From Paucisalibacillus globulus DSM 18846 (GTDB lineage Bacteria; Bacillota; Bacilli; Bacillales; Amphibacillaceae): a DNA stretch of 64,000 bases. The notes below the pieces were generated by a model. That model was not told the DNA's origin. It ran no database searches and saw only the letters and a list, made by a program, of their open reading frames with translations. Shown one piece after another: positions 59,582 to 64,000 of the stretch. The DNA lies in the NCBI RefSeq assembly GCF_000482485.1, contig NZ_AXVK01000001.1, positions 310,001 to 374,000 on the forward strand, read 5' to 3'. The position numbers and the translations under genes were made by a program. The first letter of the stretch is position 1. Each line of letters begins with the position of its first letter.

Positions 59582-61546
59582 TTAAATCTTTGTACGGGTG
59601 TTAACCGTTTCCTGAATATGTGTTACTGTACCAGGATCCTCTAGTCCTGTAACATCTCCACTTACCGTACCTTTCACTACAATTTCCTTCAAGAGTCTTC
59701 GCATAATTTTTCCACTTACTGTTTTAGGAAGAGCATCTGAAACAATGATCTCTTGTGGTCTTGCAATAGCACCAATTTGCTTCTCAATGCTTGAACTAAT
59801 TCTTTCTAATAACTCTTCAGATTCAGAAAAACCATCTGCTAGTCGGACGAACACTACGGGAACCTCTCCTTTAATTGCATCAGGTACACCGATTACAGCC
59901 ACTTCTGAAACGCCCGCAACCTCGAGAACAGCACTTTCCATTTCCATTGTACTTAATCTGTGACCAGCAACATTAAATGCATCATCTGAACGTCCTACTA
60001 CCCATATGTAGCCTTCTTCATCGATTAATGCTAAATCAGAAGCAAAGTAACAACCCTCAACTTGACTAAAGTAAGTTTTATAGTACCGTTCCGGCTCTTT
60101 CCAAAGTGTGCGACAAAGCATCGGGAATGGCTTTCTAATTACGAGGTTTCCTAATGTATTAGGTCCGACTGGATTTCCTTGATCATCCACCACTGCAACA
60201 TCTGCCCCTAGGAATTGTATTCCTGCTGATCCCGGTTTCATCGGAGTTAACCAAGCAGCTCCTGCGATAGGGCAGCCCGCAGTTTCTGTTTGTCCCCAAG
60301 TATTATTAACTGAAATTCTCTTTTTGCCAAGTACTTCGTATGTCCAATGCCATGTTTCGGAATCAAATGGTTCTCCAACCAAAGAGATTACATCGAGACA
60401 TGTAAGATCAAAACTCTCCATTACTTCATTGCCTAGACTTTTAAGCATTCGTAATGCAGTTGGAGCGGTAAAGAGCTTGTTGACCCGATATTTTTCTATG
60501 ATTTGATAGAATCGGTCCTTTGTAGGATAATCAGGCGCGCCTTCATAGACAACAGTAGTAACTCCATTAGCTAAGGAACCAACAATACCCCATATGTGCA
60601 TCGTTAGCCACCCGATATCTGCGGAGCACCAAAATACATCGTCATCTTTGTGGTCCATATGATATTTTGCATAAATATAATTTTGGATAACAAAGGCCAT
60701 ACCGGAGTGAACAACACCTTTTGGTTTTCCAGTCGTTCCACTTGTATAAAAAACAATTCCAGGTTCGTTTGCTTCGATTCGCTCAGGCTCACAATTCATG
60801 CTCATTTTTGTTCGTAAATCTTCCCACCAATAATCTCGACCTGGTTGCATTGTAACCTCAGTTCCAAAACGATTGACAACAATGACAGCTTCCACGGATG
60901 AAATTTCAGGTACCACATTGTCTACTTTTTCTTTTAAATTTATCTTTTTACCGCGACGTTGTGTTGCATCAGCGGTGACCATAACTTTTGGTTCAAAAGC
61001 AGTTAAGCGATCTTTTAATGATTTTTCCGAGTATCCGGAAAAAATACTATTATAGACAGCACCTACACGAAAACATGCTAGAACAGCAATAAATGCTTCT
61101 GCTAAATTCGGAAGGAAAATGGCTACACCATCACCTTTTTTAACTCCTAATGATCGTAAGGCATTTGAAAAGCGATTGACTTCAGCTAACAACATAGTAT
61201 AGGTGAAGAACTTCGTTTCGCCATTTTCACCTTCCCAGATTAGTGCTGTCCTGTTTCCAGCACCATTTTCTACATGTCGATCAAGTAAGTTTATACTTGG
61301 GTTGCTGATACCGCCTTCAAAAAAACGGAAGTCGGGAAGGTCTCCTGTGAGGGTTTCTTTCCATGGTTCATACCAAACAAGCTCACGAGCAACATTATCC
61401 CAAAACTCTGCAGGGTTATTTTGGGATTTTTCCACTAGCTCTTGAAAGGCTTTAGCCGAACCAATCGTTGTGGCACGTGCTTTTTTTTCATTTGGATAGA
61501 CTAGTTTACTATTCTCAACTACTTGTAAAATACCACTTACATCCAT
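59582..61546 (-). CDS. Acetyl-CoA-synthetase-type acyl-CoA ligase with altered acyl pocket
   Basis: A 654-residue AMP-forming ligase with the ACAS_N domain (about 40-100), P-loop YTSGTTGKPKGVVHS (about 268-282), and C-terminal SGKIMRRLLK with the regulatory Lys near 620. Length and N-terminal domain are those of acetyl-CoA synthetase. The segment that reads DTWWQTETG in acetate enzymes reads NTWGQTETAG (Trp417-Gly418): Gly replaces the Trp that limits the pocket to acetate. From published mutants of Acs this change favours longer acids, so propionate or larger substrates are likely. GGAGG ribosome site. Single gene. Confidence 0.88.
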   Translation of the reverse strand: MDVSGILQVVENSKLVYPNEKKARATTIGSAKAFQELVEKSQNNPAEFWDNVARELVWYEPWKETLTGDLPDFRFFEGGISNPSINLLDRHVENGAGNRTALIWEGENGETKFFTYTMLLAEVNRFSNALRSLGVKKGDGVAIFLPNLAEAFIAVLACFRVGAVYNSIFSGYSEKSLKDRLTAFEPKVMVTADATQRRGKKINLKEKVDNVVPEISSVEAVIVVNRFGTEVTMQPGRDYWWEDLRTKMSMNCEPERIEANEPGIVFYTSGTTGKPKGVVHSGMAFVIQNYIYAKYHMDHKDDDVFWCSADIGWLTMHIWGIVGSLANGVTTVVYEGAPDYPTKDRFYQIIEKYRVNKLFTAPTALRMLKSLGNEVMESFDLTCLDVISLVGEPFDSETWHWTYEVLGKKRISVNNTWGQTETAGCPIAGAAWLTPMKPGSAGIQFLGADVAVVDDQGNPVGPNTLGNLVIRKPFPMLCRTLWKEPERYYKTYFSQVEGCYFASDLALIDEEGYIWVVGRSDDAFNVAGHRLSTMEMESAVLEVAGVSEVAVIGVPDAIKGEVPVVFVRLADGFSESEELLERISSSIEKQIGAIARPQEIIVSDALPKTVSGKIMRRLLKEIVVKGTVSGDVTGLEDPGTVTHIQETVNTRTKI

Positions 61547-61736
61547 TTGTTAGCTTCCTCCTTTTATTAATTAACCCATCTATTTGAATTATATCAAATT
61601 TTCTGAATGGGTGAAATAAAACTTTAGTATCAAATTTTAGTATCTGGTGCTAAATGTTGGCTAATCTGGTATTCTTTTCTTTTTCTAATTGTTGTTGTAA
61701 ATTGATAATGGAAAGAGTTTTCAAGGGGGGAAAGAT

Positions 61737-62540
61737 TTGATACGTAAAATTGGAGTAGATGCTGGTGGCTCACTTGTCAAAATTGCTTATCAGGAACAAG
61801 GGAAAATACATATTAAAACCTTTTCAAATCGTGAATTAGAAAAAGTGGCGGAATGGTTAGTCTTTTTAGCCCCGGATGCAGAATTAGTAATAACTGGTGG
61901 AAAAGCTGGTCAGTTAAAGAAATTACTTTCTAATGATTCTCGTTTAGTTGGGGAGTTTCACGCGGTTACGAAGGGAACACGCTACTTATTAGAACAGGAA
62001 ATGAGTAATCGACAAGAGGAATTTATATTAGTCAATATTGGTACGGGAACCTCATTTTTTTATGTTGAGAAAGATTCCTTTGAGCGTGTGTTAGGTAGTG
62101 GGATTGGCGGAGGAACTCTAATGGGACTCGGTCATTTAATAACAGGTAAAAATGATTTTTCTTCGTATATTACTATGGCAGAAAAAGGGGACAACCGAAA
62201 TAGTGATTTATTAGTTCGGGATATTTATGCCCCTAATGAACCGCCAATCTTTGGTGATTTAACAGCTGCTAATTTTGGGAAAGTACATGTAAATGAAGCA
62301 GCAAATGAGAATGATTACTTAGCAAGTGTGATGCAGTTAATTGGTGAGACGATTATTTTACTTGCTGGTCAAGTAGCAAGAAGTAAGCAAGTTAATCGGA
62401 TTGTTTTCGTTGGTAGTACTTTGGTGAATAATAAGGCTTTAAAAAATATTTTTAGTAGTTTTAAGGATGCGATGTCCTACGAGCCTATATTTTTAGAAAA
62501 AGGGTCACATGCGGGTGCTATCGGGGCTTTCATTGATTAG
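61737..62540 (+). CDS. coaW: Type II pantothenate kinase
   Basis: A 267-residue CoaW-type kinase for the first step of coenzyme A synthesis. GVDAGGSLVKIAY (about 5-17) is the phosphate-binding loop, LVNIGTGTSF (about 99-108) and VLGSGIGGGTLMGLGHLITG (about 118-137) are the ATP/acyl motifs, and IVFVGSTLVNN (about 222-232) the adenosine motif; this fits the staphylococcal enzyme, which is not inhibited by CoA. The start is TTG 61737 with GGGGGG upstream; the first codons fit the family start exactly. Divergent from the synthetase. Confidence 0.93.
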   Translation: MIRKIGVDAGGSLVKIAYQEQGKIHIKTFSNRELEKVAEWLVFLAPDAELVITGGKAGQLKKLLSNDSRLVGEFHAVTKGTRYLLEQEMSNRQEEFILVNIGTGTSFFYVEKDSFERVLGSGIGGGTLMGLGHLITGKNDFSSYITMAEKGDNRNSDLLVRDIYAPNEPPIFGDLTAANFGKVHVNEAANENDYLASVMQLIGETIILLAGQVARSKQVNRIVFVGSTLVNNKALKNIFSSFKDAMSYEPIFLEKGSHAGAIGAFID

Positions 62541-62560
62541 AAGGATTTTCTTTTTACACA

Positions 62561-62590
62561 CCCCTCAGAAAAGTCCCTTTCCTGAGGGGG
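62561..62590. terminator. Bidirectional terminator, coaW / uvrX
   Basis: CCCCTCAG (62561-62568) pairs with CTGAGGGG (62582-62589), with an inner AAAG/CTTT pair, between converging genes. Confidence 0.75.
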
Positions 62591-63841
62591 TTAAGCGTAA
62601 TGTCCACCAATTTTTTTACTGCGATCTAGTGTAACGCCAGCATCAGTAAAACTACTTGCGCGGAGAATGGCGGTAGATCCATATTTATCTCGGATGGCAT
62701 CCATGACATAACCGATATCATTTCTTTTAGAACGGTCTTCGAACAAGTTTAATTGCGTTTCTGCTTTATCGTACAAATTATCCAGTGTGACATAGACATG
62801 GCGGATATCACTAAAACCATCATAAAATTCACTGAAAAGTTGCATACAGATATGATATATATCTATCGTGACATTAGTAGGAAAGGGGATAGATCGAGAA
62901 CGAGAAAATCCACCACCAGTTTCTTTTGAATAGGAAATTCCAAGATGAATCGTTTTACCTGTTTTTCCAGCTGTACGTGCTCTACGACAGACTTCTTCGC
63001 ATAAATCTAAAATACAAACAGCAACTTCATCTTTTGTATAATCCCGCAGGAGGGCAATACCGTGCCCAAATCCTTTTTGCTCATGCTTAACAAAATCTCC
63101 GAACACGGGACTTAAATCAATTCCCCATGCATGCCAATAAAGCTGTTCTCCCATGATGCCAAATCGTTTCTTAAGATGCTCTAGGTCAAAGCGCGCAAGC
63201 TGCCCTAGGGTGATAATACCCAAGCGGTTTAAATTACGTTTCATGCGACTTCCAATGCCCCAAATTTTTTCAACAGGAAAAGGCCAAAGTTTGTCTTCTA
63301 CATCTTCATAGCGACATTCTGCAATGCCAACTTTTTTGGCGTGTAAATCCATTACCACCTTTGCTAAAAATTTATTATCCCCAATTCCAATGGAACAGGT
63401 GATACCAAAACTATCGATAATATCACGTTTGATTTGTTTAGCAATCTCTAAAGGGCTACCAAATAGCTTATCAAGCCCATCTAGTGTTACCCATACTTCA
63501 TCCACAGAATATTGGTGGATGGCTTCTTTCGGAGCATATTGATTAATTAATCTAGTGATTTCTACGGAGACTTGCAGATAATCGGCCATATGTGCTGGAA
63601 CAATATGGATATCTGGATCTTTTGGTAATTCAAAAAAACGGCTGACATTGCTTATCCCATATTTTTCTTTTAAAGCAGGTGAAGCAGCAAGAACAATACT
63701 ACCAGATCTATTTGGGTCACCAACTACTGCAAGCATGGCTTCCATAGGGTCATACCCTAATTTAACAGCCTCGACACTAGCATAAAAGGAACGCATATCA
63801 ATACATAGTACATCATGCCGCGGAAAAGTGGAATAATCCAT
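62591..63841 (-). CDS. uvrX: Y-family DNA polymerase, UvrX/YqjW-like
   Basis: A 416-residue error-prone polymerase of the UmuC type. Metal ligands are Asp15 (LCIDMRSFYASVE) and Asp114-Glu115 (YSVDEVW); SIGIGDNKFLAKVVMD (about 146-161) and the helix-hairpin-helix IWGIGSRMKRNLNRLGI (about 189-205) follow. QLNLF near residue 372 is a clamp-binding motif. B. subtilis UvrX (SPbeta) and YqjW are the models; this copy shows no phage genes around it. An SOS box overlaps its promoter region, so DNA damage should induce it. Ribosome site AGGTGGTG. Confidence 0.94.
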   Translation of the reverse strand: MDYSTFPRHDVLCIDMRSFYASVEAVKLGYDPMEAMLAVVGDPNRSGSIVLAASPALKEKYGISNVSRFFELPKDPDIHIVPAHMADYLQVSVEITRLINQYAPKEAIHQYSVDEVWVTLDGLDKLFGSPLEIAKQIKRDIIDSFGITCSIGIGDNKFLAKVVMDLHAKKVGIAECRYEDVEDKLWPFPVEKIWGIGSRMKRNLNRLGIITLGQLARFDLEHLKKRFGIMGEQLYWHAWGIDLSPVFGDFVKHEQKGFGHGIALLRDYTKDEVAVCILDLCEEVCRRARTAGKTGKTIHLGISYSKETGGGFSRSRSIPFPTNVTIDIYHICMQLFSEFYDGFSDIRHVYVTLDNLYDKAETQLNLFEDRSKRNDIGYVMDAIRDKYGSTAILRASSFTDAGVTLDRSKKIGGHYA

Positions 63842-63861
63842 TTTGTTTCACCACCTATTAG

Positions 63862-63904
63862 GAACGTTTGTTCTTATTATATGTATTGTATTTTAGATTA
63901 TCAA
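63862..63904 (-). promoter_or_regulatory. Promoter with SOS (LexA) box for uvrX
   Basis: Minus strand: -35 TTGATA (63904-63899), 17-base spacer, -10 TATAAT (63881-63876), directly followed by GAACAAACGTTC (63873-63862), a perfect GAAC-N4-GTTC LexA box. LexA bound there would block transcription start. Confidence 0.9.
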
Positions 63905-64000
63905 TGGAAAATTATACAAATAAGCAGCCCTATCGATTTCAACAATGATATTACAAAATTACTTATCCCTGAAATTTACTTTCTGCATATAGTGTTGTAT
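63905..64000. other. Trailing intergenic stretch
   Basis: About 95 AT-rich bases upstream of the uvrX promoter. No gene or structure can be supported before the window ends. Confidence 0.4.

Overview
The window looks like a chromosomal segment of a low-GC, endospore-forming member of the Bacillaceae. The Oceanobacillus/Virgibacillus neighbourhood is the best guess, but no marker gene here fixes the genus. The reasons are: AT-rich DNA with strong AGGAGG ribosome sites and frequent TTG/GTG starts; two YjcZ-type spore mini-proteins; a yuaF-floT pair behind a SigW-like promoter; a qoxABCD quinol oxidase; a Bacillus-type SOS box before a uvrX/yqjW polymerase; bacillopeptidase F; and GC-rich intergenic repeats that resemble families known from Bacillaceae. 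No rRNA, tRNA, CRISPR array, transposase or prophage gene was seen.

Layout. 0-3.6 kb: a small coiled-coil protein, a lipoprotein, a secreted coiled-coil/3D-domain wall protein and a DinB-like protein. 3.8-10.4 kb: a response regulator/histidine kinase pair, an ABC transporter with two ABC-2 permeases (LanFEG/BcrAB style), a membrane-anchored alpha/beta hydrolase and a multi-pass membrane protein; this reads as an envelope-stress or antimicrobial-peptide resistance cassette. 10.7-14.5 kb: cold-shock protein, isochorismatase-like hydrolase, ANT(6)-like nucleotidyltransferase, Nudix hydrolase, and ctaB (haem O synthase). 15-19.3 kb: a 1420-residue bacillopeptidase F. 19.5-30.7 kb: ArAE/FUSC membrane protein, a structured repeat, a divergent DUF4363 lipoprotein / YetF-like pair, an EAL-HDOD protein, an aldehyde dehydrogenase, a kinase-like protein, prfC, HMG-CoA lyase and an XRE-cupin regulator with an apparent ATT start.

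30.9-41.5 kb is a molybdenum-cofactor island: an FdhF/YdeP-type molybdoenzyme and fdhD, then moaA-moeB-moeA-moaE-moaD-mobB-mobA-moaB as a tight operon, with moaC on the opposite strand behind a 3-methyladenine glycosylase gene. Together these give the complete pathway from GTP to Mo-bis-MGD next to an enzyme likely to use it. 41.7-50.6 kb: a UPF0182 membrane protein, small sporulation or envelope proteins, and yuaF-floT. 50.6-54.5 kb: qoxABCD (minus strand), whose haem precursor could be made by CtaB at 13.5 kb.

54.5-55.4 kb holds two related inverted GC-rich repeats and a diverged AT-rich repeat shared with 46.35 kb. 55.4-64 kb: a YjcZ mini-protein, DUF2268 peptidase-like protein, Hsp20, alpha/beta hydrolase, thermitase-like subtilase, an Acs-type acyl-CoA synthetase with an altered acyl-pocket motif, type II pantothenate kinase and SOS-controlled uvrX. 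I found no unmistakable new defence or mobile system. The best leads are the non-canonical start codons, the structured repeats, the regulator-transporter-hydrolase cassette, and the kinase-like and synthetase variants.
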